Shown here piece after piece: positions 1-7,597 of a stretch of 24,810 bases of DNA. The notes beneath the pieces were generated by a model. The model was not told the origin of the DNA. It worked only from the letters and a program-made list of their open reading frames with translations, and made no database searches. The stretch lies in NCBI GenBank assembly GCA_045600065.1, contig JAZRXE010000060.1:1-24810 (forward strand). Direction: 5' to 3'. Within the stretch, counting starts at the first letter, position 1, and each line of letters begins with the position of its first letter. The DNA comes from RGIG2707 sp045600065. Lineage in GTDB: Bacteria; Bacillota; Clostridia; Peptostreptococcales; Anaerovoracaceae. The position numbers and the translations under genes were made by a program.

Positions 1-404
1 ACAACGTCGCCGTCCAGTTCCTTCATGATGCCGGTCTCATACAGACCGTAGGCAACGCCCAGAACGGAGGTGCACTGATTGTTGTGACCGCAGCAGTGAG
101 CAGCGTGGGTCACGGGGTCGCAGTTGGGGTGACCTGCAACGATTACGGAGTCCAGCTCGCCCATGATGGCGATGCGGGCCTTGTGATCCTTGCCTGCCAG
201 AGGAGCAACGATACCGGTGATGGCTACGCCGTCGGTATGCTTGATTCCCAGAGCGTCATACTTCTTCTGGAAGATCTCAGCAGTTCTGAATTCCTTGTAG
301 CCAAGCTCGGGATGCATGAAAATGTCATGAGCGATTTCACAGAGCTCGTCAGCATGCTTTTCGATGTTTTCGCAAGCAAGCTTTTTCATTTCTTCTACTG
401 TCAT
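1..404 (-). CDS. M20-family amidohydrolase, paralogue A' (3' end outside window)
   Basis: N-terminal 134 codons of an AbgB-like M20 metallopeptidase/amidohydrolase; the gene runs off the left edge. Translation begins MTVEEMKKLACENIEKHA and contains the metal-site motif HCCGHNNQC and the MGELDSV segment seen in all paralogues of the array. The start at 404 is preceded by AAAGG and matches the start of the other copies. At both DNA and protein level it is much closer to the gene at 1877-3202 than to its neighbour at 474-1802; over the 134 shared residues I see only about a dozen differences from the former. It is the last visible member of the minus-strand array and lies 69 bases after the stop of the preceding gene. 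Substrate unknown; the family hydrolyses amide bonds of N-acyl amino acids or small peptides. Confidence 0.88.
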   Translation of the reverse strand, partial: MTVEEMKKLACENIEKHADELCEIAHDIFMHPELGYKEFRTAEIFQKKYDALGIKHTDGVAITGIVAPLAGKDHKARIAIMGELDSVIVAGHPNCDPVTHAAHCCGHNNQCTSVLGVAYGLYETGIMKELDGDV

Positions 405-426
405 GGTTATGCCTTTCTTTTAATAT

Positions 427-447
427 GGGCGGAGCAGGGCCCCGCCC
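427..447 (-). other. GC-rich spacer hairpin between array genes B' and A'
   Basis: GGGCGG and CCGCCC flank a 9-base centre in the 69-base spacer. There is no U-run on the transcribed strand, so it is unlikely to be a strong terminator. It could be a processing or stability element. It resembles the other spacer hairpins in position but not in sequence. Confidence 0.4.
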
Positions 448-473
448 CCGAAAATATAAGTGCCTTGGTTTAA

Positions 474-1802
474 TTAGAAGTCCTTGCCCTTTTCCAGGCC
501 GCACCACTTGGTCAGGTATTCTTCCTTGGTGAAGGGTGCTTCGAACTTTTCCTTAACATACAGAGCCTTTTCCGCGCCGTTGGCCAGCAGGTCGATGGCG
601 GTGCAGGTCAGGATCTTTGCAGCCTTTACAACTGCCAGATCGGGATCTGCGATCTCGTAGTCGGCGCCGTGGCCTACACCCTTGGCTCCGCCTATGCGCA
701 TGTGGATGGTGGGTACGATGTAGCCGATGTCAGCTGCGTCTGTGGAGCCGCCGTTGCCGTCGTAGAGGGAGTGCTCTGCGCCGATAACATAGCACATGTT
801 GTCATAGACAACGTCCTTAAGCTCCTTGGACTCGGAGGGGCACATATAGCCTGCCATCTTGGTGATCTCTACCTGAGCGCCCAGAGCGTCAGCACCTGCC
901 TGCATGCAGCGGTCGAACCTTGCGGATGCAGCCAGGATGGCTTCGGTGTTGGAGCCTCTGATGTAGGACTCGATCTTGACCTCGGCGGGAACTACATTTA
1001 CCAGATCTCCGCCCTTGGTGATGATGGGATGGATGCGTATGGTGTCCTTTTCCAGGAAGGTATCTCTCTGAGCGTCTACTGCAGCCAGAGCGACTTCAGC
1101 AGCCTTCAGGGCGTTGACGCCCTGAGAGGGCATTGCGGCGTGGGATTCCTTGCCGATGAACTTGACCAGTCTTACATTGAAGCCTTTGCCGTCCAGTCCG
1201 CCGCAGTTGGCCTTGATGGGGTTGGAGGGATCGTTTTCGGTTCCCAGAGTGTGCTGCATGAACATCATGTCGATGTCATCGAACACGCCCAGTCTGACGA
1301 ATTCCTGCTTGCCGCCCAGGCACTTGATGATGCCCTGGTCGATGAGGGACTTTCTGTATTCCAGCTCTACGCATTCCTCAGAGGGAACGTGCATCAGGAC
1401 TACGTCGCCGTCCAGCTCGTTGATGATGCCGGATTCAACAAGACCGTAAGCTACGCCGACCACAGAGGTGGCCTGGCAGTTGTGACCGCAGGCATGAGCG
1501 CCCTTGGTGATGGGATCGCAGTAAGGATGTCCGGGAACAACTACGGAATCCAGCTCGCCCATGATGGCGATGCGGGACTTGTGCTGCTTGCCCTCCAGCG
1601 GGGTGACGATACCGGTGACTGCAACGCCGTCCTTATACTTCAGGCCCAGACCGTCCAGCTTTGCCTTGATCTTATCAGCGGTCTTGAATTCCTTGTAGCC
1701 AAGCTCGGGCTCCATGAAGATGTCATTTGCCAGAGTCTTCAGCTCTTCTGCGTGCTTGTCGATGGTCTCGCATGCAAGCTTCTTCATTTCTTCTACTGTC
1801 AT
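474..1802 (-). CDS. M20-family amidohydrolase, paralogue B'
   Basis: Full-length 442-residue AbgB-like M20 hydrolase, a cytoplasmic zinc- or manganese-type amidase with no signal peptide. Motifs in order: MGELDSV near residue 80, HACGHNCQAT near 103-112, PSEECVE near 140, QHT near 185, GKESHAA near 218, VNVVPAEV near 265, and GGSTDAADIG with GVGHGADY towards the C-terminus. These correspond to the metal ligands (Cys/His of HxCGH, the PxEE glutamates, later His residues) and the lid domain of M20D enzymes. The start is supported by GAAAGGA seven bases upstream and by the shared MTVEEMKK start. It is about 91-92% identical by eye to the gene at 3276-4604 (roughly 35-40 differences). One oddity: SHAAMPSQG replaces SHAANPSQG found in the other full-length copies. 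The natural substrate cannot be told from sequence. Confidence 0.92.
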   Translation of the reverse strand: MTVEEMKKLACETIDKHAEELKTLANDIFMEPELGYKEFKTADKIKAKLDGLGLKYKDGVAVTGIVTPLEGKQHKSRIAIMGELDSVVVPGHPYCDPITKGAHACGHNCQATSVVGVAYGLVESGIINELDGDVVLMHVPSEECVELEYRKSLIDQGIIKCLGGKQEFVRLGVFDDIDMMFMQHTLGTENDPSNPIKANCGGLDGKGFNVRLVKFIGKESHAAMPSQGVNALKAAEVALAAVDAQRDTFLEKDTIRIHPIITKGGDLVNVVPAEVKIESYIRGSNTEAILAASARFDRCMQAGADALGAQVEITKMAGYMCPSESKELKDVVYDNMCYVIGAEHSLYDGNGGSTDAADIGYIVPTIHMRIGGAKGVGHGADYEIADPDLAVVKAAKILTCTAIDLLANGAEKALYVKEKFEAPFTKEEYLTKWCGLEKGKDF

Positions 1803-1835
1803 GATATGTTTCCTTTCGTTTTAGTATGTCGTAAA

Positions 1836-1856
1836 GGGGTCCGTATGCCGGACCCC
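1836..1856 (-). other. GC-rich spacer hairpin between array genes A and B'
   Basis: GGGGTCCG / CGGACCCC forms a perfect 8-bp stem with a 5-base loop in the 74-base spacer. On the transcribed strand it is followed by only TTTAC, so it might attenuate transcription or protect a processed end rather than fully terminate. Confidence 0.45.
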
Positions 1857-1876
1857 GGTTAGGACTTGACGGAATA

Positions 1877-3202
1877 CTACTTTGCCAGGTTGGGTGCGAT
1901 CCACTGTGCCAGGTATTCTTCCTTGGTGAACTGAGGAACAAAGTTCTTCTTGATGAAGAGGGCCTTCTCAGCTCCGTCAGCAAGCAGGTCGATGCAGGTG
2001 CATGCCATGATCTTTGCTGCGTCTACAACTGCCATATGGTAGTCGGTGGTGAAGTAGTCAGCGCCGTGGCCGGTGCCTTCTGCTCCTGCGATGAACATAT
2101 GAACTGCGGGGATCAGAGCGCCAACGTCAGAAGCGTCGGTGGAAGCGCCGCGGCCATAGAGGTTTACATGCTCTGCGCCGAGGATAGCGCAGCCGTTTTC
2201 ATAGATGACCTGTCTCAGATTCTCGTCGCAGGTGGGGCACATATAGCCTGCAAGTCTGGTGATCTGGACCTTTGCGCCCAGAGCGTCAGCGCCTGCCTGG
2301 AAGGATCTGTCTACTCTCTCTGCTGCTGCCAGTATGGCTGCGGTGTTGGTGCCGCGTACATAGGTCTCGATGCGCACGTCTGCGGGTACTACATTAACAA
2401 GATCGCCGCCCTTGGTGATGATGGGGTGGATCCTGATCTGATCCTTCTCAAGGAAGGTATCTCTCTGTGCGTCGATTGCCATCAGAGCGATCTTTGCAGC
2501 TTCCAGAGCGTTGATGCCCTGAGAGGGGTTGGCTGCGTGGGATTCCTTGCCGATGAACTTTACCTGACGGACTACAAAGCCCTTGCCCAGGGTGCCGCCG
2601 CAGTCCATGTAGATCTCGCTGCCCTTATCGTCGAGGGTGGTCTGAGATGTGTGCTGCATGAACATCATGTCGATGTCATCGAATGCGCCCAGCTTGATGA
2701 ATTCCTGCTTGCCGCCAAGGCAGCTCAGCTTTCCTGCGTCGATGAGGGACTTTCTGTATTCGATCTCTACGCATTCCTCGGAGGGTACTTCCATCAGGAC
2801 TACGTCGCCATCCAGCTCCTTCATGATGCCGGTCTCATACAGACCGTAGGCAACGCCCAGAACGGAGGTGCACTGGTTGTTGTGACCGCAGCAGTGAGCA
2901 GCGTGGGTCACAGGGTCTGCATTGGGATGTCCTGCTACGATTACGGAGTCCAGCTCGCCCATAACGGCAATGCGGGCCTTGTGATCTCTGCCTTCCATGG
3001 GAGCAACGATACCGGTGATGGCTACGCCGTCGGTGTGCTTGATCCCCAGAGCGTCGAATTTCTTCTGGAAGATCTCGGCGGTTCTGAATTCCTTGAAACC
3101 AAGTTCGGGGTGGAGGAAAATGTCATGAGCGACTTCTGCCAGCTCTGCAGCATGCTTTTCGATGTTTTCGCAAGCAAGCTTTTTCATTTCTTCTACTGTC
3201 AT
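1877..3202 (-). CDS. M20-family amidohydrolase, paralogue A
   Basis: 441-residue AbgB-like M20 hydrolase. The metal-site motif reads HCCGHNNQCTS, as in the partial copy at the left edge, rather than HACGHNCQATS of the B copies. PSEECVE, GKESHAANPSQG, VNVVPADVR, ASTDASDVG and GTGHGADY are all present, so the catalytic framework looks intact. A GTG nine bases further upstream (3211) is in frame. The ATG at 3202 is preferred because AGAAAGG sits eight bases before it and because every paralogue begins MTVEEMKK. It lies between the two B-type genes, with spacers of 73 bases before it and 74 after it. Probable function: hydrolysis of an N-acylated amino acid, dipeptide or aminobenzoyl-glutamate-like amide; the exact substrate is unknown. 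Confidence 0.92.
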   Translation of the reverse strand: MTVEEMKKLACENIEKHAAELAEVAHDIFLHPELGFKEFRTAEIFQKKFDALGIKHTDGVAITGIVAPMEGRDHKARIAVMGELDSVIVAGHPNADPVTHAAHCCGHNNQCTSVLGVAYGLYETGIMKELDGDVVLMEVPSEECVEIEYRKSLIDAGKLSCLGGKQEFIKLGAFDDIDMMFMQHTSQTTLDDKGSEIYMDCGGTLGKGFVVRQVKFIGKESHAANPSQGINALEAAKIALMAIDAQRDTFLEKDQIRIHPIITKGGDLVNVVPADVRIETYVRGTNTAAILAAAERVDRSFQAGADALGAKVQITRLAGYMCPTCDENLRQVIYENGCAILGAEHVNLYGRGASTDASDVGALIPAVHMFIAGAEGTGHGADYFTTDYHMAVVDAAKIMACTCIDLLADGAEKALFIKKNFVPQFTKEEYLAQWIAPNLAK

Positions 3203-3229
3203 TGTGTTCACCTTTCTTATTTCTTTAAG

Positions 3230-3256
3230 GCCGGGCGGGCTTGCTGCCTGCCCGGC
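3230..3256 (-). other. GC-rich spacer hairpin between array genes B and A
   Basis: GCCGGGCGGG and CCTGCCCGGC form a 10-bp stem with one G-U pair and a 7-base loop. The transcribed strand continues with CCTTAAAG, which is not a U-run. This is the longest of the array spacer hairpins. Confidence 0.45.
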
Positions 3257-3275
3257 TAACTGTTAACGGTTTATA

Positions 3276-4604
3276 TTAAAAATCCTTGCCCTTTTCCAGA
3301 CCGCACCACTTGGTCAGGTATTCGTCCTTGGTCATGGGTGCCTGGAAGCTGTTCTTGACGTGCAGTCCCTTTTCCGCGCCGTTGGCCAGCAGGTCGATGG
3401 CGGTGCAGCAGAGTATCTTTGCAGCCTTTACTACTGCCAGGTCGGGATCGGCGATCTGATAGTCGGCGCCGTGGCCTACGCCCTTGGCCCCGCCTATGCG
3501 CATGTGGATGGTTGGTACGATGTAGCCGATGTCAGCGGCGTCGGTGGAGCCGCCGTTGCCGTCGTAGAGGGAATGCTCGGCTCCCAGGATGTAAGCCATG
3601 TTGTCGTAAACAACGTCCTTCAGCTCCTTGGACTCGGAGGGGCACATGTAGCCTGCCATCTTGGTGATCTCGACGGAAGCACCCAGAGCGTCGGCACCTG
3701 CCTGCATGCAGCGGTCGAACCTTGCGGATGCAGCCAGGATAGCATCGGTGTTGGAGCCTCTGATGTAGGATTCTATCCTTACGTCAGCGGGTACTACGTT
3801 GACCAGGTCTCCGCCCTTGGTGATGATGGGATGGATGCGAATGGTGTCCTTCTCCAGGAAGGTATCTCTCTGGGCATCCAGAGCGGCCAGTGCCACTTCG
3901 GCAGCCTTCAGTGCGTTGATGCCCTGAGAGGGGTTGGCAGCGTGGGATTCCTTGCCTGTGAACTTGACCAGTCTTACATTGAAACCCATGCCGTTGAGTC
4001 CGCCGCAGTTGGCCTTGATGGGGTTGGAGGGATCGTTTTCGGTGTTAAGGGTGTGCTGCATGAACATCATGTCAATGTCATCGAACACGCCCAGCCTGAC
4101 GAATTCCTGCTTGCCGCCCAGGCACTTGACCACGCCCTGATCGATGAGGGATTTTCTGAATTCCAGCTCTACGCATTCCTCAGAGGGAACGTGCATCAGG
4201 ATGGCATCGCCGTCCAGTTCCTTGTAGATGCCGGATTCAACAAGACCGTAAGCTACACCTACAACAGAGGTGGCCTGGCAGTTGTGTCCGCAGGCATGTG
4301 CGCCCTTGGTGATAGGATCGCAGTAGGGATGTCCTGGAACTACTACGGAATCCAGCTCGCCCATAATGGCGACCTTAACGTTGTGGCTGCGGCCCTCTAC
4401 GGGGGTCACTATACCGGTAACTGCAACGCCGTCCTGATACTTCAGGCCCAGGCCGTCCAGCTTTGCCTTGATCTTGTCAGCGGTCTTGAACTCCTTGTAG
4501 CCAAGCTCGGGCTCCATGAAGATATCGTTGGCCAGCTGCTTCAGCTCTTCTGCGTGCTTGTCGATAGTCTCGCATGCAAGCTTTTTCATTTCTTCTACTG
4601 TCAT
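3276..4604 (-). CDS. M20-family amidohydrolase, paralogue B
   Basis: 442-residue AbgB-like M20 hydrolase, nearly the same protein as the one at 474-1802, ending in the same residues CGLEKGKDF. It has HACGHNCQAT, PSEECVE, GKESHAANPSQG, VNVVPADVR, GGSTDAADIG and GVGHGADY, so all expected metal and catalytic motifs are intact. The start at 4604 has GAAAGGA seven bases upstream and the common MTVEEMKK. Substitutions relative to the other B copy are spread along the whole length and include conservative and surface-type changes (for example PLEGKQHKSR versus PVEGRSHNVK). This suggests both copies are under selection and diverging rather than one decaying. Second gene of the array in transcription order. 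Confidence 0.92.
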   Translation of the reverse strand: MTVEEMKKLACETIDKHAEELKQLANDIFMEPELGYKEFKTADKIKAKLDGLGLKYQDGVAVTGIVTPVEGRSHNVKVAIMGELDSVVVPGHPYCDPITKGAHACGHNCQATSVVGVAYGLVESGIYKELDGDAILMHVPSEECVELEFRKSLIDQGVVKCLGGKQEFVRLGVFDDIDMMFMQHTLNTENDPSNPIKANCGGLNGMGFNVRLVKFTGKESHAANPSQGINALKAAEVALAALDAQRDTFLEKDTIRIHPIITKGGDLVNVVPADVRIESYIRGSNTDAILAASARFDRCMQAGADALGASVEITKMAGYMCPSESKELKDVVYDNMAYILGAEHSLYDGNGGSTDAADIGYIVPTIHMRIGGAKGVGHGADYQIADPDLAVVKAAKILCCTAIDLLANGAEKGLHVKNSFQAPMTKDEYLTKWCGLEKGKDF

Positions 4605-4632
4605 GATACTTTCCTTTCGTGTTGAATATTTT

Positions 4633-4677
4633 ACAGGGCAATGCCCTGTCAGGGCTGTTTAAGGGCAGAAGCTGCCC
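4633..4677 (-). other. Two small hairpins in the spacer between array genes C and B
   Basis: ACAGGGC-aat-GCCCTGT (4633-4649) and GGGCAG-aag-CTGCCC (4663-4677) are two perfect stems of 7 and 6 bp with 3-base loops. Neither has a U-run following on the transcribed strand. The 98-base spacer is the longest in the array. Confidence 0.4.
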
Positions 4678-4702
4678 GGAATATAAGGGCTGCGTCAGGC
4701 TG

Positions 4703-6064
4703 CTAAGCCTTGATACCGCACCATTTTTCGAGATATTCCTCCTTTGTCCACTGAGGAACGAATTTTTCCTTAACATACAGAGCCTTTTCAGCTCCGTTTA
4801 CCAGAAGGTCTATTGCCGTGCAAGCCATTACCTTTGCGGCGTCCACGACAGCCATATGGGGATTGTCCATTAAGAAGTCCGCGCCGTGGAAGGTACCGGA
4901 TGCTCCGGCAACATTGAAGTGTATGGCGGGAATGATAGATCCGACATCGGAAGCATCGGTGGATGCGCCGTTGCCGTCATAGAGAACGTGTTTTTCTCCG
5001 AATACCGCGCAGAGGTTTTCGTAGATGATATCTTTAAGCTCAACGGATTCGGTGGGGCACATGTAGCCTGCCAGCCTGGTGATCTCCACCTGGGCGCCCA
5101 GGGCATCAGCGCCTGCCTGGAAGCTGCGGTCCACCCGTTCGCAGGCTGCCAGTATTGCCTGTGTGCTGGTTCCGCGGATATAGGTCTCGATGCGAACATC
5201 TGCGGGAACTACATTTACCAGATCTCCGCCCTTGGTGATGATGGGGTGGATGCGTATCTTGTCCTTCTCAAGGAAGGTATCTCGCTGTGCATCGATGGCT
5301 GCCAGACCTATTTCGGCAGCCTTAAGGGCGTTGACGCCCTGGGAAGGATTGGCTGCATGGGATTCTTTTCCTATGTATTTGACCTGGCGGACGGCAAAGC
5401 CCATGCCTGCTCCGGTGCCTCCGCAGTTTGCGTAGATGGCCTCCTCCTCGGGGATGTTTCCGTCCTCCACAAGGTAGGCTGCCTCGTCGCTGCGGCGCGA
5501 TGTCAGGGCAGTGTGCTGCATGAACATCAGGTCTATGTCATCGAAGACTCCGAGCTTTATGAACTCCTGCTTGCCTCCCAGGCAGCTGAGCTTGCCCTCG
5601 TCTATTAGAGATTTTCTGTATTCTATTTCGACGCATTCCTCGGAGGGGACATGCATCAGGACTATATCTCCGTCCAGCTCCTTGTAAAGCCCTGTCTCGG
5701 CAAGTCCGTAGGCTACACCCAGAACAGCGGTGGCCTGGCAGTTATGGCCGCAGGCGTGGGCAGCGTGGGTCAGGGGATCCGCACAGGGATGCATAGGAAC
5801 GATCACGGAGTCCAGCTCGCCCATAATGGCGATTCTGGCCTTGTGCTGCCTGCCCTCAAGGGGTGTGAGTATGCCGGTGATGGCAACGCCGTCGGTATGC
5901 TTCAGACCCAGGGCATCCAGCTTGTCCTGGAATTTCTTTGCGGTCTTGAATTCCTTATAGCCCAGCTCAGGTTCGTTAAATATGTCCTGGTTGAGTTCGA
6001 TCAGTTCACGGGCATGCTTTTCGATATTGTCACATGCTATCTTTTTCATCTCTTGTACAGTCAT
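4703..6064 (-). CDS. M20-family amidohydrolase, paralogue C (first gene of array)
   Basis: 453-residue AbgB-like M20 hydrolase and the promoter-proximal gene of the array. Motifs: MGELDSV, HACGHNCQAT, PSEECVE, QHT, GKESHAANPSQGVNALKA, VNVVPADVR, GASTDASDVG, GTFHGADF. It is the most divergent member and carries about 11 extra residues after the QHT segment (region SRRSDEAAYLVEDGN) that A and B lack. An in-frame ATG at 6079 would add MKGLQ; the ATG at 6064 is chosen because GAAAGGA lies six bases before it and the start matches the family (MTVQEMKK). A promoter-like TTGATA-17-TATATA is 28 bases upstream. Substrate unknown; p-aminobenzoyl-glutamate hydrolase or N-acyl-amino-acid hydrolase are reasonable alternatives. 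Confidence 0.92.
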   Translation of the reverse strand: MTVQEMKKIACDNIEKHARELIELNQDIFNEPELGYKEFKTAKKFQDKLDALGLKHTDGVAITGILTPLEGRQHKARIAIMGELDSVIVPMHPCADPLTHAAHACGHNCQATAVLGVAYGLAETGLYKELDGDIVLMHVPSEECVEIEYRKSLIDEGKLSCLGGKQEFIKLGVFDDIDLMFMQHTALTSRRSDEAAYLVEDGNIPEEEAIYANCGGTGAGMGFAVRQVKYIGKESHAANPSQGVNALKAAEIGLAAIDAQRDTFLEKDKIRIHPIITKGGDLVNVVPADVRIETYIRGTSTQAILAACERVDRSFQAGADALGAQVEITRLAGYMCPTESVELKDIIYENLCAVFGEKHVLYDGNGASTDASDVGSIIPAIHFNVAGASGTFHGADFLMDNPHMAVVDAAKVMACTAIDLLVNGAEKALYVKEKFVPQWTKEEYLEKWCGIKA

Positions 6065-6091
6065 TTGTAGTCCTTTCATAAGGGATTAAAT

Positions 6092-6120
6092 TATATACTA
6101 ATCCATAATTACTATATCAA
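6092..6120 (-). promoter_or_regulatory. Probable promoter of the M20 array
   Basis: On the minus strand TTGATA (6115-6120), a 17-base spacer, then TATATA (6092-6097); a TATAAT overlaps this with a 19-base spacer. It sits about 28 bases before the start codon of the first array gene, in an AT-rich divergent intergenic region. Confidence 0.6.
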
Positions 6121-6196
6121 TTCTGCCGAAATAATTCAATAATATATGTAATTGAACAGAGCTTTTTGCAAAACTTTCATCTGCTTCAACGAAGGC

Positions 6197-6225
6197 TTGA
6201 ATTTCTGCGCTTTTTAGGCCATAAT
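6197..6225 (+). promoter_or_regulatory. Probable promoter of the glycerate kinase gene
   Basis: TTGAAT (6197-6202), a 17-base spacer and CATAAT (6220-6225) precede the start at 6250 by 24 bases. This also argues against an upstream start for the kinase. Confidence 0.6.
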
Positions 6226-6249
6226 CAAGGGGAAAGAGAGGTCATTTGT

Positions 6250-7488
6250 ATGTCCGTATACGAACAGTTGAAAAAAGACGCAGACAGCATAATAGACGCC
6301 GGTATCAAGGCAGTGCTCCCCGATGAAGCGGTAAGAAAAGCCCTGGCGGATTTCTCGTCCCACGGCGGCAGGGTTGTGCTGGTTGCCTGCGGAAAGGCTG
6401 CATGGCAGATGGCACACACGGCTGCGGAATGCCTTGACAGGCTGGACGAAGGGATAGTGATCACAAAATACGATCATGTAAAGGGCGATATCCCCGGAGT
6501 GCTCTGTCTGGAAGCTGGTCATCCCGTTCCAGATGAAAACAGCTTTGCTGCCACAAGAAAGGCACTGGAGCTGGTCGCGCCTCTGGGAGAAAAGGACGAT
6601 GTGGTTTTCCTTATTTCCGGCGGAGGCAGCGCCTTGTTTGAGGATCCGCTGATCCCCGGCGAAGAGCTTCAGGATATAACAAAGCAGCTGCTTGCCTGCG
6701 GAGCAGATATAAAAGAAATGAACACCATAAGGAAGCGTCTTTCCGGCGTCAAAGGGGGCAGATTCGCCCAGAAGTGTGCCCCTGCCAATGTGTTCAGCAT
6801 AGTGCTCAGCGATGTTCTCGGTGATCCTCTGGATATGATCGCCAGCGGCCCTGCCTATCCGGATTCGACCACCTGCAGTCAGGCAAAGGCCATCATAGCC
6901 AAATACGGTCTGAGCTTCAGTGAAAATGCCATGACCCTTATGGATAACGAAACTCCCAAGAGCCTCGACAATGTTCAGACCTGCATCACGGGCAGCGTAA
7001 GAGAGCTTTGCGCCGCAGCAGCGGAAAAATGCCGACTGCTGGGCTATGAGCCTCAGATACTCACCGAGGATTTGTGCTGCGAGGCACGCACGGCAGGCGA
7101 GGATCTTGCATGCATACTTAAAAAGCATACTCAGGACGGCAAAAAGCTCGCCTTTATAGCGGGCGGAGAGACAGTAGTACATCTTACCGGCAACGGAATG
7201 GGCGGAAGAAATCAGGAGATAGCCCTGGCTGCCGCCCCTATCCTCGAAGGCCTGAACGCGGCTGTCTTTTCCGTGGGAAGTGACGGCACAGACGGCCCTA
7301 CAGATGCCGCCGGAGGCTATGCCGACGGAAGCTCCATGGAAAAGCTGAGAGCCGCCGGGCTGGATGTGAAGACCGTGCTGGCAGACAACGATTCCTATCA
7401 CGCCCTGGATGCCGTTGGCGGACTTATCAAGACCGGAGCCACAGGCACAAATGTCAACGATGTATCCGTAGGTCTCATACTCGTATAG
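6250..7488 (+). CDS. Glycerate 2-kinase, MOFRL family
   Basis: 412-residue protein of the DUF4147/MOFRL glycerate kinase family, which phosphorylates D-glycerate with ATP to 2-phosphoglycerate, linking sugar-acid or serine degradation to glycolysis. Visible motifs: ACGKA near 46-50, GHPVPDE at 90-96, SGGGSALF at 123-130, NTIRKRLSGVKGG at 158-170, SDVLGDPLDMIASGP around 187-201, and in the C-terminal MOFRL domain GGETVVHLTG, GGRNQEIAL, GSDGTDGPTDAAGG and TGTNVND. Length is normal for the family. The start at 6250 follows AGAGAGG by 8 bases and lies downstream of the promoter at 6197-6225; further in-frame codons upstream would overlap that promoter. It is divergent from the M20 array, with no visible functional link to it. 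No transporter or other sugar-acid gene is adjacent. Confidence 0.92.
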   Translation: MSVYEQLKKDADSIIDAGIKAVLPDEAVRKALADFSSHGGRVVLVACGKAAWQMAHTAAECLDRLDEGIVITKYDHVKGDIPGVLCLEAGHPVPDENSFAATRKALELVAPLGEKDDVVFLISGGGSALFEDPLIPGEELQDITKQLLACGADIKEMNTIRKRLSGVKGGRFAQKCAPANVFSIVLSDVLGDPLDMIASGPAYPDSTTCSQAKAIIAKYGLSFSENAMTLMDNETPKSLDNVQTCITGSVRELCAAAAEKCRLLGYEPQILTEDLCCEARTAGEDLACILKKHTQDGKKLAFIAGGETVVHLTGNGMGGRNQEIALAAAPILEGLNAAVFSVGSDGTDGPTDAAGGYADGSSMEKLRAAGLDVKTVLADNDSYHALDAVGGLIKTGATGTNVNDVSVGLILV

Positions 7489-7540
7489 GATGCATATGCA
7501 GGCCTGCCCCCGGGGCGGAATGCTTAATGAATAATACCGT

Positions 7541-7572
7541 CGCAGCAGGCATGTCCTGACTGCGGCGTTTTT
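7541..7572 (+). terminator. Probable terminator after glycerate kinase
   Basis: CGCAG-CAGG stem arms pair with CCTG-a-CTGCG (one bulged base) and are followed by GCGTTTTT. The U-run is short and separated by three bases, so strength is uncertain. Confidence 0.45.
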
Positions 7573-7597
7573 GCGGCGTCGAGCCGGAGGTGAATAA

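Larger units (their letters stand above)
1..4604 (-). repeat. Duplicated two-gene unit (B-A / B'-A') within the M20 array
   Basis: The genes alternate by type: 1-404 pairs with 1877-3202, and 474-1802 pairs with 3276-4604. The unit (B, spacer, A) is about 2.8 kb and occurs twice in direct orientation, the second copy cut by the window edge. The coding parts are strongly similar while the spacers are not. This fits an older tandem duplication, or gene conversion limited to coding regions. Confidence 0.75.

Noticed and set aside
1..4604. CRISPR-like or REP-like repeat explanation for the repeated pattern on the left
   Set aside because: The repetition lies in full-length protein-coding genes of about 1.3 kb; spacer hairpins share no sequence and there are no short regular repeats.
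669..4625. Long open frames on the plus strand opposite the M20 genes (about 400 codons each at 669-1862, 2036-3259, 3360-4625)
   Set aside because: They mirror the paralogous genes on the opposite strand, lack ribosome sites and encode Cys/Gly/Ala/Val-rich sequence with no motifs. They arise from GC-rich codon use of the real genes.
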